This document shows positions 1 through 6,601 of a DNA stretch of 7,746 nucleotides, in pieces. Location of the stretch: assembly GCA_030600135.1 (NCBI GenBank), contig JAUVMS010000148.1:1-7746 (forward strand), given 5' to 3'. The notes under the pieces are model-generated. The model was not told the DNA's origin, searched no databases, and was given only the letters and a program-made list of their open reading frames with translations. The DNA comes from Hyphomicrobiales bacterium. GTDB taxonomy: Bacteria; Pseudomonadota; Alphaproteobacteria; Rhizobiales; JAUVMS01. Position numbers and translations under genes: made by a program. Within the stretch, counting starts at the first letter, position 1; the number at the start of each line of letters is the position of its first letter.

Positions 1-746
1 TTCCGCGCATGTCGTTCGACTTGATCTACGCGCGATCAGGGCAAACTGCTGAAGACTGGCGCGCCGAGCTTGGCGAGGCCCTGTCGCTCGGTCCGGACCA
101 CCTCTCGCTCTATCAGCTGACCATCGAACCGGGTACGGCGTTTGCCGGCCTGCACGCGGCAGGCAAGCTCACCGTTCCGGATGCAAAGAGTGCGGCCGAA
201 CTTTTCGAGTGCACCCAGGAGACGTGCAATGGCGCGGGCTTGCCGGCTTATGAAATTTCAAACCATGCCCGGGCAGGTCGCGAATGCCGGCACAACCTCA
301 CCTATTGGCGCTACGGCGAATATGCCGGCATCGGACCGGGCGCGCATGGTCGGTTGGTAATGGACGGCAAACGCTACGCCACGCAGACGGAGCGGCATCC
401 GGAAAGCTGGGCCGTGCGGGTCGGCGAAACCGGCCACGGCCAAACCGAGCGAGCCGCACTCAGCCTCGACGAGCAAGCCGATGAAATGGTGCTCATGGGG
501 CTGCGTCTTAGTGAGGGACTTAGTGCGGCGCGTCTCGAGGCGACAACCGGCTACGCGATTGAAGAGCGCGAAATCGATGCCACGGTGTGCGCCGGTCTCA
601 TCGAACGTATCGGCTCCGGCAACATTCGCCCGACCGCAGAGGGGATGCTGGTGTTGAATACGGTGGTGCTGCAGCTCGCGTCACACCTTCGACCAGCAAA
701 ACGCACGGCCGCAAACACCGTCATGCAAGATGCAGCTTCTTATTGA
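1..746 (+). CDS. hemW: HemW, radical SAM family heme chaperone (3' part)
   Basis: This is the C-terminal part of HemW, the HemN-like radical SAM protein that binds heme and passes it to target proteins in the cytoplasm. The reading frame is open from the left edge, and the ATG at 9 is an internal methionine: the residues P-R-M-S-F-D-L-I-Y-A-R belong to a conserved internal motif of the family. The radical SAM CxxxCxxC cluster, expected near the N-terminus, is outside the window. Visible family motifs are LSLYQLTIEPGT, YEISNHAR, and HNLTYWRYGEYAGIGPGAHGR, followed by the HemN C-terminal domain, which includes DEMVLMGLRLSEGL. Older annotations often call this family oxygen-independent coproporphyrinogen III oxidase, but the neighbourhood beside rsmI, yraN and gshB is typical of HemW. 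The stop codon (744-746) lies 2 bases from the stop of the convergent lipoprotein gene. Confidence 0.93.
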   Translation, partial: PRMSFDLIYARSGQTAEDWRAELGEALSLGPDHLSLYQLTIEPGTAFAGLHAAGKLTVPDAKSAAELFECTQETCNGAGLPAYEISNHARAGRECRHNLTYWRYGEYAGIGPGAHGRLVMDGKRYATQTERHPESWAVRVGETGHGQTERAALSLDEQADEMVLMGLRLSEGLSAARLEATTGYAIEEREIDATVCAGLIERIGSGNIRPTAEGMLVLNTVVLQLASHLRPAKRTAANTVMQDAASY

Positions 747-748
747 TA

Positions 749-2032
749 TCAGTTGACCGTTGCCGATGGCAGACCGGAATACTGCGGTGAGCCGAATGCC
801 GAAGGGGCGCGATCGACCTGGCGCGGCCCGAAGCGCTGAACCTCCAGCACCGCGAGACCACGTTCCGCCGTGCCGTCTTGCTGCAAGCGGAAGAGACCGT
901 CGACACCTGCAAAGCCGCTTTGGCGTGTCAGATTGGCGGCGGTGAAGCGCTGACCGGCAGGACCATTGGACAATGAAACCGCCAGGCTAACGGCATCATA
1001 GGCAATACTCGAAATGCGCGGCGGAACGCCACCATAGGTCTTGGCATAGCGGCGTGTGAACTCGCGCCAGCCTTGTGGGTCAGGCGCTGGGAACCAACCG
1101 CCGACCAGCACCTCCTCGCGACCAACGTTGGCGTAATCCCAATCGCCGGTGCCAAGAAGTTTGATCCGCTTGGTGTCGATTTGGTTGTACGGCAAGATCG
1201 GCGCCAGGGTCGGCAAGGCGTCCTGGCCCGCCGGGATCAACAATGCATCGATGGGACGGCCAGCCTGTGCCGACCGGACCGCGGCAGACTTGATGCTGCG
1301 CACCGGCTCAATCATGCCGTTGGCGTCGAGCGGGTAGTACTGGATCGTCGCAACGGTGCCACCATGTTGGCTAACGGCCGAGCGGAACGAGCGCTCTACA
1401 ATCTGGCCATAGGGCGATTTTGGGATGAGGGCGGCGAAATTGCGTTTGCCCTGGGCCGTCGCGAAAGCAATGATGCGCGGAACATCCTCGCCAGCCAAAA
1501 AGCTCAACAAATAAACGCCGTTACCGGCAACCGCACGATTGCTGGAAAAGGCGATCATCGGCACGCCAGCTGGCCGCGTGACACTGGATGCAGCGCTGAC
1601 CGACTCCGCATAAAGCGGACCAAGCACCAGTTCGGCACCGCTGCTGAGCGCTTCCTGAGCGGCAGCTCGCGCGCCTTCGGGCGTGCCCTTGGTGTCCTTG
1701 GTGAAGAGCAACACGTTCGGTCGATCGAACTCGAACAGCGCCAGCTCACCAGCCTGCTTGAGCCCACGAGCGACCTTGCCGGCCTGGCCCTTGGCCGAGA
1801 GCGGCAGCAACAGCGCGACTTTGACGCTGGCGCGCTTGCCAAGCGGATCGGCCTGATGTGGGATTGCCGACTGGTCGGCTCCAACCGCCGCGGTCGCTCC
1901 AGGTGGAGTCGAACCGCCGATTGCGCAGGCCGCCAAAGCCAAGCCGCAGACCAACGCAAGCACGACACCCACAACTCTCGCGGGGCGTGCAATGCGAGCC
2001 GAATTCAGGCCCTGGTTCGCACCTGCTGTCAA
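749..2032 (-). CDS. LpoA-like penicillin-binding protein activator lipoprotein
   Basis: The product (427 residues) is a lipoprotein with a type I periplasmic-binding fold (Peripla_BP_6). The N-terminus has a basic stretch (R13 to R19), a hydrophobic core, and a lipobox L33-A34-A35-C36, so the mature protein should be lipid-anchored at Cys36. The binding domain starts near residue 68 (VKVALLLPLSAKG) and continues through ELVLGPLYAESV, PMIAFSSN and AYDAVSLA. E. coli LpoA, which activates the peptidoglycan synthase PBP1A from the outer membrane, is longer because of an N-terminal TPR domain. That domain is absent here, as is usual in alphaproteobacterial members, so a role in activating a PBP is inferred from family and context. 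An amino-acid ABC transporter binding protein is the alternative, but there are no transporter genes nearby. The start is a TTG (2032-2030), chosen because AAGGGG lies 8 bases upstream and no better in-frame start precedes the signal peptide. Confidence 0.85.
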   Translation of the reverse strand: MTAGANQGLNSARIARPARVVGVVLALVCGLALAACAIGGSTPPGATAAVGADQSAIPHQADPLGKRASVKVALLLPLSAKGQAGKVARGLKQAGELALFEFDRPNVLLFTKDTKGTPEGARAAAQEALSSGAELVLGPLYAESVSAASSVTRPAGVPMIAFSSNRAVAGNGVYLLSFLAGEDVPRIIAFATAQGKRNFAALIPKSPYGQIVERSFRSAVSQHGGTVATIQYYPLDANGMIEPVRSIKSAAVRSAQAGRPIDALLIPAGQDALPTLAPILPYNQIDTKRIKLLGTGDWDYANVGREEVLVGGWFPAPDPQGWREFTRRYAKTYGGVPPRISSIAYDAVSLAVSLSNGPAGQRFTAANLTRQSGFAGVDGLFRLQQDGTAERGLAVLEVQRFGPRQVDRAPSAFGSPQYSGLPSATVN

Positions 2033-2053
2033 ACGCTCAACCCCTTGAGTTTG
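2030..2053 (-). promoter_or_regulatory. Hairpin over the ribosome binding site and TTG start of the lipoprotein gene
   Basis: Read on the minus strand, the segment is CAAA-CTCAA-GGGG-TTGAG-cg-TTTG. CTCAA pairs with TTGAG (5 bp), and CAAA pairs with TTTG (4 bp) across a two-base bulge. The Shine-Dalgarno sequence AAGGGG is partly in the loop, and the TTG start codon forms part of the outer stem. The base pairing is seen directly; that it lowers or regulates translation is inference. The stem is AU-rich, so it would be of modest stability. Confidence 0.4.
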
Positions 2054-2351
2054 GCAAACGCCGATGCCATGGCTGCCCCGCCCCTTCGCGCCCTCGGAAA
2101 CTCAGGCGCATCGCCAGTCTACTCGGCAATGATAGCTTGATTGACGACCGTGGCTATATCGTGATCGCACTTGCCCGCTTCATTGCGCCGTATCTGTGGC
2201 ATAAAAGAAAGATTCGGTTGATGCTGCAACAACACGCACGTGGGGAATTGCCCAAAATTTGCAATTATTTCCATGGTTTTGCTCCGTATGCGTAGAACTG
2301 TTGCAAATAAGCACCTCTTCCTCGGTGCATACTGCTGTGGTTGCTAGAGGT
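2054..2351. other. Divergent intergenic region between the lipoprotein gene and rsmI
   Basis: About 300 bases separate the two divergent genes and should contain both promoters. I see no pair of -35 and -10 boxes good enough to call. The half nearest rsmI is clearly AT-richer. It holds an inverted repeat AATTGC-N9-GCAATT (2246-2266), and TTGCAA occurs twice (2259-2264 and 2301-2306), each followed by an AT-rich triplet, which could be an operator or a UP-like element. Open frames across this stretch have no recognisable product and are treated as chance. Confidence 0.4.
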
Positions 2352-3281
2352 ATGACCTGCGATCAGACAGATCAAAGCGAGGTGCGCCAAGCCCTCATCG
2401 ATGCCACCAAAGCGGCCCTCGGCGAAGCCGTCAATACGCGCCTCGAGGGCGGACTCTATGTTGTCGCAACGCCCATCGGTAACCTGGGGGATATCACGAT
2501 TCGTGCCCTTGCAACGCTGGCGCGCGCCGATGCGATCTACTGTGAGGACACGCGCCATAGCCGCAAATTGTTGAGCAGATATCGGATCGACACGCCGCTG
2601 CGGGTGTATGAAGAGCATAGCGCCGGACGTGAGCGACCTCGCGTTCTCGCAGCGCTCGGTCGTGGCGATGTCGTCGCGCTGATATCAGACGCCGGCACGC
2701 CGCTTATCTCCGATCCAGGTTATAAGCTGGTTCGTGACGCGGTGGCCGAGGGCCATCATGTCGTCGCGCTGCCTGGCGCCTGCGCGGCGATCGCCGGCCT
2801 AAGCGTCTCGGGGTTGGCGACGGACAGTTTCTATTTCGCCGGCTTCTTGCCGAGCAAGACGGTCGGGCGACGATCGCGGCTCGAGGAGCTTGGGCGGATC
2901 GAAGCGACGCTGGTGTTCTATGAGTCTCCGAACCGCATCGCGGCCATGCTCGAGGATGCAGTGGATGTGCTGGGTGTGCGGCAGGCCGTCGTTGGTCGCG
3001 AGCTTACCAAACTCTATGAAGAGATTGTCCGTGGCCCTCTCGACGAACTGGCCGAGTGGGCCAATCAGACGCCGCCACGGGGCGAAGTTGTCGTTCTCAT
3101 CGACGGGCCCGGGACAACTGACGTTTCGGACGAAGAGATTGTCGTGGCGCTCCAGCGCACCCTGGCGAACAACAGTTTAAAGGATGCAGCGCGCGAGATC
3201 GCGGCGTCACTGAAGGTGTCACGCAGGCGGATCTATGAACTCGGGCTGGCCATACGCGACGGGCGGGACGGTGGCAAATGA
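2352..3281 (+). CDS. rsmI: RsmI, 16S rRNA (cytidine-1402 2'-O)-methyltransferase
   Basis: RsmI transfers a methyl group from S-adenosylmethionine to the 2'-hydroxyl of C1402 in 16S rRNA, in the decoding centre of the small subunit. The product from the ATG at 2352 has 309 residues, close to the family norm (E. coli about 286) with a longer N-terminal leader. The tetrapyrrole-methylase fold is complete: GGLYVVATPIGNLGDIT (33-49), CEDTRHSRKLL, SDAGTPLISDPG (from S112), LPGACAAIAGLSVSGL and VFYESPNRI. The C-terminal RsmI helix-turn-helix segment follows, with LKDAAREIAASLKVSRRRIYEL. The start is not certain: AGAGG lies only 1 base before this ATG, and in-frame GTG codons (2325, 2337) or a TTG (2259) would lengthen the leader. 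The gene overlaps yraN by 4 bases (ATGA), which suggests translational coupling. Confidence 0.93.
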   Translation: MTCDQTDQSEVRQALIDATKAALGEAVNTRLEGGLYVVATPIGNLGDITIRALATLARADAIYCEDTRHSRKLLSRYRIDTPLRVYEEHSAGRERPRVLAALGRGDVVALISDAGTPLISDPGYKLVRDAVAEGHHVVALPGACAAIAGLSVSGLATDSFYFAGFLPSKTVGRRSRLEELGRIEATLVFYESPNRIAAMLEDAVDVLGVRQAVVGRELTKLYEEIVRGPLDELAEWANQTPPRGEVVVLIDGPGTTDVSDEEIVVALQRTLANNSLKDAAREIAASLKVSRRRIYELGLAIRDGRDGGK

Positions 3282-3676
3282 GGCGCGCAGCGGAGCGAAG
3301 CAGTAAGGCCGAGCGCCAAGAACGCTATCGAAAAGGTCTCAGCTCAGAGTTCATCGCCGTTATTTTGTTGACGGCAAAGGGCTATCGCATTCTTGCCCGG
3401 CGCGTCAGGACGCCGTTCGGCGAACTCGACATTGTTGCCCGCAGAGCCAATCGGCTGGCGTTTGTCGAAGTCAAACGGAGGGCAACGTTGGACGAGGCAT
3501 TGCTTGCCATTACACCACGCCAGCGACAACGCATCATGCGGGCGTCCGATGGTTGGCTGAAACGGTTTCCGGCCTATTTTGAACTGGAACGCTCGTTCGA
3601 TCTCATTCTCATCGCGCCAAGGCGCCTGCCGCGACATTTGCCCGATGCTTTCGAGGCCGCGATAAATCCCGTTTGA
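3278..3676 (+). CDS. yraN: YraN (UPF0102) family endonuclease-fold protein
   Basis: This small protein (132 residues) belongs to the YraN/UPF0102 family, which has a restriction-endonuclease-like fold. Members sit beside rsmI in many proteobacteria, and their biochemical role is not firmly established. The PD-(D/E)xK-type core is present: E24 in the first helix, GYRILARR, then G48-E49-L50-D51-I52-V53, and F62-V63-E64-V65-K66, giving E24, D51, E64 and K66 as the candidate metal-binding and catalytic residues. The start ATG overlaps the rsmI stop in the ATGA arrangement, so the two are very probably co-transcribed and translationally coupled. The N-terminus is very basic (R and K rich), consistent with nucleic-acid contact, but that is inference. 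Confidence 0.88.
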   Translation: MRRAAERSSKAERQERYRKGLSSEFIAVILLTAKGYRILARRVRTPFGELDIVARRANRLAFVEVKRRATLDEALLAITPRQRQRIMRASDGWLKRFPAYFELERSFDLILIAPRRLPRHLPDAFEAAINPV

Positions 3677-3702
3677 CATTGGTGTGCAGGCCAGTCTTGC
3701 AT
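3673..3702 (+). promoter_or_regulatory. Possible weak promoter ahead of gshB
   Basis: A perfect -35 hexamer TTGACA (3673-3678) overlaps the yraN stop codon. At 18 bases spacing lies TTGCAT (3697-3702), which matches only 3 of 6 positions of a -10. The 88-base gap between yraN and gshB leaves room for a separate promoter, although read-through from rsmI-yraN is equally possible. The call rests on sequence match alone. Confidence 0.25.
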
Positions 3703-3764
3703 GAGCGCGGGCCGGCAGATCCGCTGCTCACAAATTTGTCCAGGCCGTTCATAGCGAGGTTGAC

Positions 3765-4715
3765 ATGGCGCTCAAAGTCGCCTTCCAGATGGACCCGATC
3801 GAGGGGATTGAGATCCGTGGAGATTCGACGTTCGCGCTGCTCCTGGAGGCGCAACGGCGAGGCTGCGATATCTTCTATTATACGCCAAACGACCTTTCGC
3901 TTAGGGATTGGCGCCTGGTAGCGCGCGGACATACCCTGGAGGTGGAGGATAAAGAGGGGGCGCATTTTCGGGCCAGCAACCCGCGAACGATGGACCTCGG
4001 CGAGCACGACGTGATCATGCTGCGTCAAGATCCCCCCTTCGACATGGGTTATATCACCACGACCCACCTGCTCGAACGCATCCATCCGGAAACCATCGTC
4101 GTCAATGATCCTGAAAGCGTGCGCAATGCACCGGAAAAAGTCTTCGCGCTCGATTTCCTCGACCTGATGCCTCCGACAATGGTTACGCGCTCGGTCGAGC
4201 AGGTCGAAGCATTTCGCAAGGAATACGAAGACATCATCATCAAGCCGCTCTACGGCAACGGCGGGGCCGCGATCTTTCGCGTCCAGCCGGGCGACACTAA
4301 TCTCAACTCGCTCATCGAGCTTTTCGATACGGTGTTTCGCGAGCCCTTCATGGTGCAGCAGTACCGACCCGAGGTGCGGGTCGGCGACAAACGCATCATC
4401 CTGGTCGACGGCGAGATCGCCGGCGCCATCAATCGGGTGCCGGCCGAGGGCGAAACCCGTTCGAATTTGCATGTCGGCGGTCGTCCCGAAGCGGTCGAAC
4501 TATCGGATCGCGACCACGAGATTTGTGGCCGCCTCGGGCCCGAGCTCAAGCGGCGCGGGCTGATTTTCACCGGGATTGATGTGATCGGTGACTACTTGAC
4601 GGAGATCAACGTGACCTCGCCCACCGGCATTCGCGAGATCAAACGGTTCGGTGGCGCCGATATCGCGGCAATGATTTGGGATGCCGTTGAGGCCAAGGTC
4701 GGCGCGCGCGGCTGA
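3765..4715 (+). CDS. gshB: Glutathione synthetase
   Basis: GshB is the cytoplasmic ATP-grasp ligase that joins gamma-glutamylcysteine and glycine, the second step of glutathione synthesis. The protein (316 residues) has the length of E. coli GshB. The N-terminal domain starts LKVAFQMDPIEGI. DPESVRNAPEKVF follows, then the ATP-grasp domain with K160-P-L-Y-G-N-G-G (the ATP-binding lysine and glycine-rich loop) and VQQYRPEVRVGDKR. The glycine/ATP region GAINRVPAEGETRSNLHVGG comes next, then the Mg-binding E280-I-N-V-T-S-P-T-G. All expected catalytic motifs are intact. The start ATG is supported by GAGG (3756-3759) with a 5-base spacer. The gene follows yraN at 88 bases and precedes comM, the usual alphaproteobacterial order. 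I see no rho-independent terminator after its stop. Confidence 0.95.
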   Translation: MALKVAFQMDPIEGIEIRGDSTFALLLEAQRRGCDIFYYTPNDLSLRDWRLVARGHTLEVEDKEGAHFRASNPRTMDLGEHDVIMLRQDPPFDMGYITTTHLLERIHPETIVVNDPESVRNAPEKVFALDFLDLMPPTMVTRSVEQVEAFRKEYEDIIIKPLYGNGGAAIFRVQPGDTNLNSLIELFDTVFREPFMVQQYRPEVRVGDKRIILVDGEIAGAINRVPAEGETRSNLHVGGRPEAVELSDRDHEICGRLGPELKRRGLIFTGIDVIGDYLTEINVTSPTGIREIKRFGGADIAAMIWDAVEAKVGARG

Positions 4716-4748
4716 TAAATTTGTCTCCTTTATTCGGTATATCAAAAT

Positions 4749-4763
4749 GTTCCCATAATGTTC
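4749..4763 (+). promoter_or_regulatory. LexA (SOS) operator of comM overlapping a -10-like box
   Basis: The sequence GTTCCCATAATGTTC is an exact GTTC-N7-GTTC direct repeat, the established LexA binding motif of Alphaproteobacteria (unlike the palindromic box of E. coli). Its spacer includes CATAAT (4754-4759), 5 of 6 matches to the -10 consensus, so bound LexA would block RNA polymerase. No clear -35 is visible around 4729-4736. It lies 155 bases before the preferred comM start, on the same strand and in the gap after gshB. From memory, comM is listed among LexA-controlled genes in several Alphaproteobacteria, which would fit, but this should be checked. Transcription would start at about 4766 and run through the comM remnant into the integrase. 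Confidence 0.65.
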
Positions 4764-4829
4764 TTGCTTTGCCCAACGAGTTCGCTGCGATCGTCCGCGG
4801 TCGTTCTGGTTCGTGTGATCGATTTCGAG

Positions 4830-4847
4830 GGCCGGCGTGCGCCGGCC
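4830..4847 (+). promoter_or_regulatory. GC-rich hairpin in the comM leader
   Basis: GGCCGGC-GTGC-GCCGGCC forms a perfect 7-bp stem with a 4-base loop. It falls about 65 bases after the inferred transcription start and 71 bases before the preferred comM start. No T-run follows on either strand, so it is not a standard terminator. It may stabilise the leader RNA, pause transcription, or be a dispersed palindrome; nothing in the sequence decides between these. Confidence 0.35.
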
Positions 4848-5127
4848 AATTGAGCAGGCGTCGGCGAGGGCGGCCGAGGGCGGTAATGTTCCGCGAGGGC
4901 GGCTCATGGGGGTGGGCATGTTTGCGCAAATCTCGACTTTGGCTTTTGTCGGCATTGAGGCACGCGCGGTCGAGGTGCAGGTGCAGATCTCGCCAGGACT
5001 GCCGGCCTTTTCCATTGTCGGGTTGCCCGACAAGGCGGTGGCGGAAAGCCGCGAGCGGGTTCGTGCCGCGCTCCATGCGCTCGGCCTCGGTCTTCAGCCA
5101 AAGCACATCACAATCAATCTGGCGCCC

Positions 5128-5160
5128 GCGGATCTGCCCAAAGAGGGCAGTCGTCGGCAA
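5128..5160. other. Left junction of the integrated element in comM (candidate attL region)
   Basis: Family similarity to ComM ends at codon AGT (5149-5151), and the sequence after it is lower in GC (about 49% by hand count over 5152-5304) and unlike comM. Tyrosine recombinases commonly leave a direct repeat of their core site at both ends, so part of 5128-5151 (GCGGATCTGCCCAAAGAGGG and a few more bases) is the likely core. The repeat cannot be confirmed because no second copy lies in the window. The boundary could be off by several bases. Confidence 0.55.
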
Positions 5161-5203
5161 ATTCCTTGGCTTTCCGCAGCGTTCCATCTCGTTCCTTTAG
5201 ATG

Positions 5204-5232
5204 TTGTAAATCAGCGGCTTGAGGACCATATT
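5204..5232 (+). promoter_or_regulatory. Possible own promoter of the integrase
   Basis: TTGTAA (5204-5209) and CATATT (5227-5232) each match 4 of 6 consensus positions and are separated by exactly 17 bases. They lie inside the foreign DNA, with a predicted start near 5239 and a leader of about 70 bases to the integrase ATG. If real, the integrase has a basal promoter independent of the upstream LexA-type one. Confidence 0.35.
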
Positions 5233-5296
5233 TCTGTCATAGGCATGCCAGGAGATGCCATAAGTTTCCGTTTTTCTGCTTCCCCCAAGCTTCCCC

Positions 5297-5301
5297 GAAG
5301 G
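5297..5301 (+). promoter_or_regulatory. Ribosome binding site of the integrase
   Basis: GAAGG lies 6 bases before the ATG at 5308. It overlaps the last codons of the comM-derived reading frame, whose TAA stop (5302-5304) falls in the spacer, so ribosomes finishing the remnant could restart on the integrase. Confidence 0.6.
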
Positions 5302-5307
5302 TAATCT

Positions 5308-6600
5308 ATGACCGACAAATTGACCAAACGGCGAGTGGACGAACTCAAGCCCGATCCGGAGCACGACGAGTTCATATGGTGCGGGGAAACACGTGGCTTC
5401 GGCGTACGCGTGAAACCGAGTGGGACGAAGACGTTCATCATTCAATATCGAAACGCCCAGCGCCGGACCCGCCGGTATGCCATTGGCCAATACGGAAAGT
5501 GGACCGTCGATCAAGCGAGGCGCGAAGCCAAGGCGAAGCTCGTCGAGGCCGAACAAGGTAAGGACCCCTCCGTGGAGCGGAGAGCTACCCGCGCCCAAAA
5601 GGTCAAGACAGTGCGTGAACTTTGCGACCAGTATCTCACTGACGCCACTGCTGGTCGGGTGCTCTATCGAGGGAAGCCGAAGAAGCAGACCACGCTTGCC
5701 ACCGACACGGGTCGTATCAAGCGGCACATCCTGCCCTTGTTGGGCGACCGAGCCATCAACGAAATAGCGCGAAAAGACGTTGAGGCTTTTCAGAACAAAG
5801 TTGCGGAAGGAGAGACCGCCATTGACGTTCGAACCGGGCCTCGTGGCCGCGCTCGCGTGACCGGCGGGCGGGGGACAGCGACCAAGGCGGTGAACCTATT
5901 GAGCGCGATATATTCGTATGCGGTCAAGAAGGAGTGGACCGACAACAATCCATGCATCGGCGTCGAGAAGCCTGCCGACGCGGTGCGATCTCGCTTTCTG
6001 ACCGCTGAAGAGTATCGGAAGCTCGGCGATGGGTTGCGCGAAGCCGGACAGCTTGGCGTAAATCCGACGGCGCTTCGGGCTATCGAGGCGCTGGCTCTGA
6101 CCGGATGCCGAAAGGGTGAAATCCTGAATTTGAACCGCGACGAGATCGATGTTGCCGGTCGGTGCCTCAGGCTTCAGGACACAAAAAGCGGCGCGCAGAT
6201 GCGCCCGTGCGGGCGAAACGCTTTGGAGTTCTTGGCCTCGCTGGCGGCGGAGGCCGATGGTGACTGGGTGTTCCCGTCGGTGCGCCGGATGGGACGGCTC
6301 GTCGATGTCAGCAGCCCTCTTGCCCGCGTCTGCGGTCTAGCCGCACTTGAGGGCGTCACGCCGCACGTATTGAGGCACAGCTACGCCACTGTGGCTCATG
6401 AGCTGAACTATTCCGAGCTGACCATTGCGGCCTTACTCGGGCACAGGGCTGGTAGCGTGACTGCGAAATATGCCCACGGAGTAGATTCTGTGCTCGCAGC
6501 GGCTGCGGATCGCGTGTCGGCAACCATCTCGGCCCGCGTGCGAGGCGAAGAGGAAACTGGAAAGGTTGTGGTTCTCGGAGTTGGCGGCCGACTCGGCTAG
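5308..6600 (+). CDS. Tyrosine recombinase / site-specific integrase
   Basis: The product (430 residues) is a phage-type integrase that would cut and join DNA at the att sites of its element. The N-terminal arm-binding domain of the DUF4102 type (about 1-95) shows LTKRRVDELKPD, RGFGVRVKPSGTKTFIIQYR and YGKWTVDQARREAKAKL. A SAM-like core-binding domain follows (about 100-215; VRELCDQYL, RIKRHILPLLGDRAINEI). The catalytic domain (about 230-405) carries the complete set R268 (TGCRKGE), K293 (DTKSG), H353 and R356 (HVLRHS), H379 (LLGHR) and the nucleophile Y388 (AKYAHG). No frameshift or missing residue is visible, so it should be active. It reads away from the comM junction, 157 bases from it, the usual place for the integrase of an integrated element. 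Its start is 3 bases after the stop of the comM remnant. No excisionase gene is recognisable here. Confidence 0.95.
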   Translation: MTDKLTKRRVDELKPDPEHDEFIWCGETRGFGVRVKPSGTKTFIIQYRNAQRRTRRYAIGQYGKWTVDQARREAKAKLVEAEQGKDPSVERRATRAQKVKTVRELCDQYLTDATAGRVLYRGKPKKQTTLATDTGRIKRHILPLLGDRAINEIARKDVEAFQNKVAEGETAIDVRTGPRGRARVTGGRGTATKAVNLLSAIYSYAVKKEWTDNNPCIGVEKPADAVRSRFLTAEEYRKLGDGLREAGQLGVNPTALRAIEALALTGCRKGEILNLNRDEIDVAGRCLRLQDTKSGAQMRPCGRNALEFLASLAAEADGDWVFPSVRRMGRLVDVSSPLARVCGLAALEGVTPHVLRHSYATVAHELNYSELTIAALLGHRAGSVTAKYAHGVDSVLAAAADRVSATISARVRGEEETGKVVVLGVGGRLG

Positions 6601-6601
6601 A

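Larger units (their letters stand above)
4918..5304 (+). pseudogene. comM: comM (YifB family AAA+ ATPase), 5' remnant fused to element DNA
   Basis: ComM/YifB proteins are Mg-chelatase-like AAA+ ATPases of about 500 residues; ComM is a branch-migration helicase that extends incoming DNA during natural transformation. Here residues 1-78 match the family: MFAQISTLAFVGIEARAVEV, SIVGLPDKAVAESRERV and the conserved NLAPADLPKEGS. Intact relatives continue with a motif like HFDLPIALG. Here the frame instead runs into unrelated sequence (RRQIPWLSAAFHLVP onward) and stops at 5302-5304, 128 residues in all. The Walker A and B ATPase motifs and the C-terminal domain are absent, so ComM activity must be lost unless the remainder is rejoined by excision. 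The ATG at 4918 gives the usual family N-terminus; the ATG at 4906, with GAGGG 6 bases upstream, is an alternative. The frame ends 3 bases before the integrase ATG. Confidence 0.85.

Noticed and set aside
1073..2140. 355-codon plus-strand frame opposite the lipoprotein gene
   Set aside because: It is antisense to a gene with a clear lipobox and binding-protein domain, and its translation is arginine-rich and low in motifs, typical of a shadow frame.
3760..3765. TTGACA just before gshB as a -35 box
   Set aside because: It overlaps the gshB start codon, and any transcript from it would begin inside the gene.
3609..4472. Long open frame of 287 codons on the minus strand opposite gshB
   Set aside because: It lies opposite the well-supported gshB and the end of yraN, and its sequence has no family features. 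Long antisense frames are common in GC-rich genes.
5181..5194. GTTC-N6-GTTC ahead of the integrase, resembling a second LexA box
   Set aside because: The spacer is 6 bases, not the 7 required by the alphaproteobacterial motif, so the half-sites would be out of register. Kept only as a near miss.
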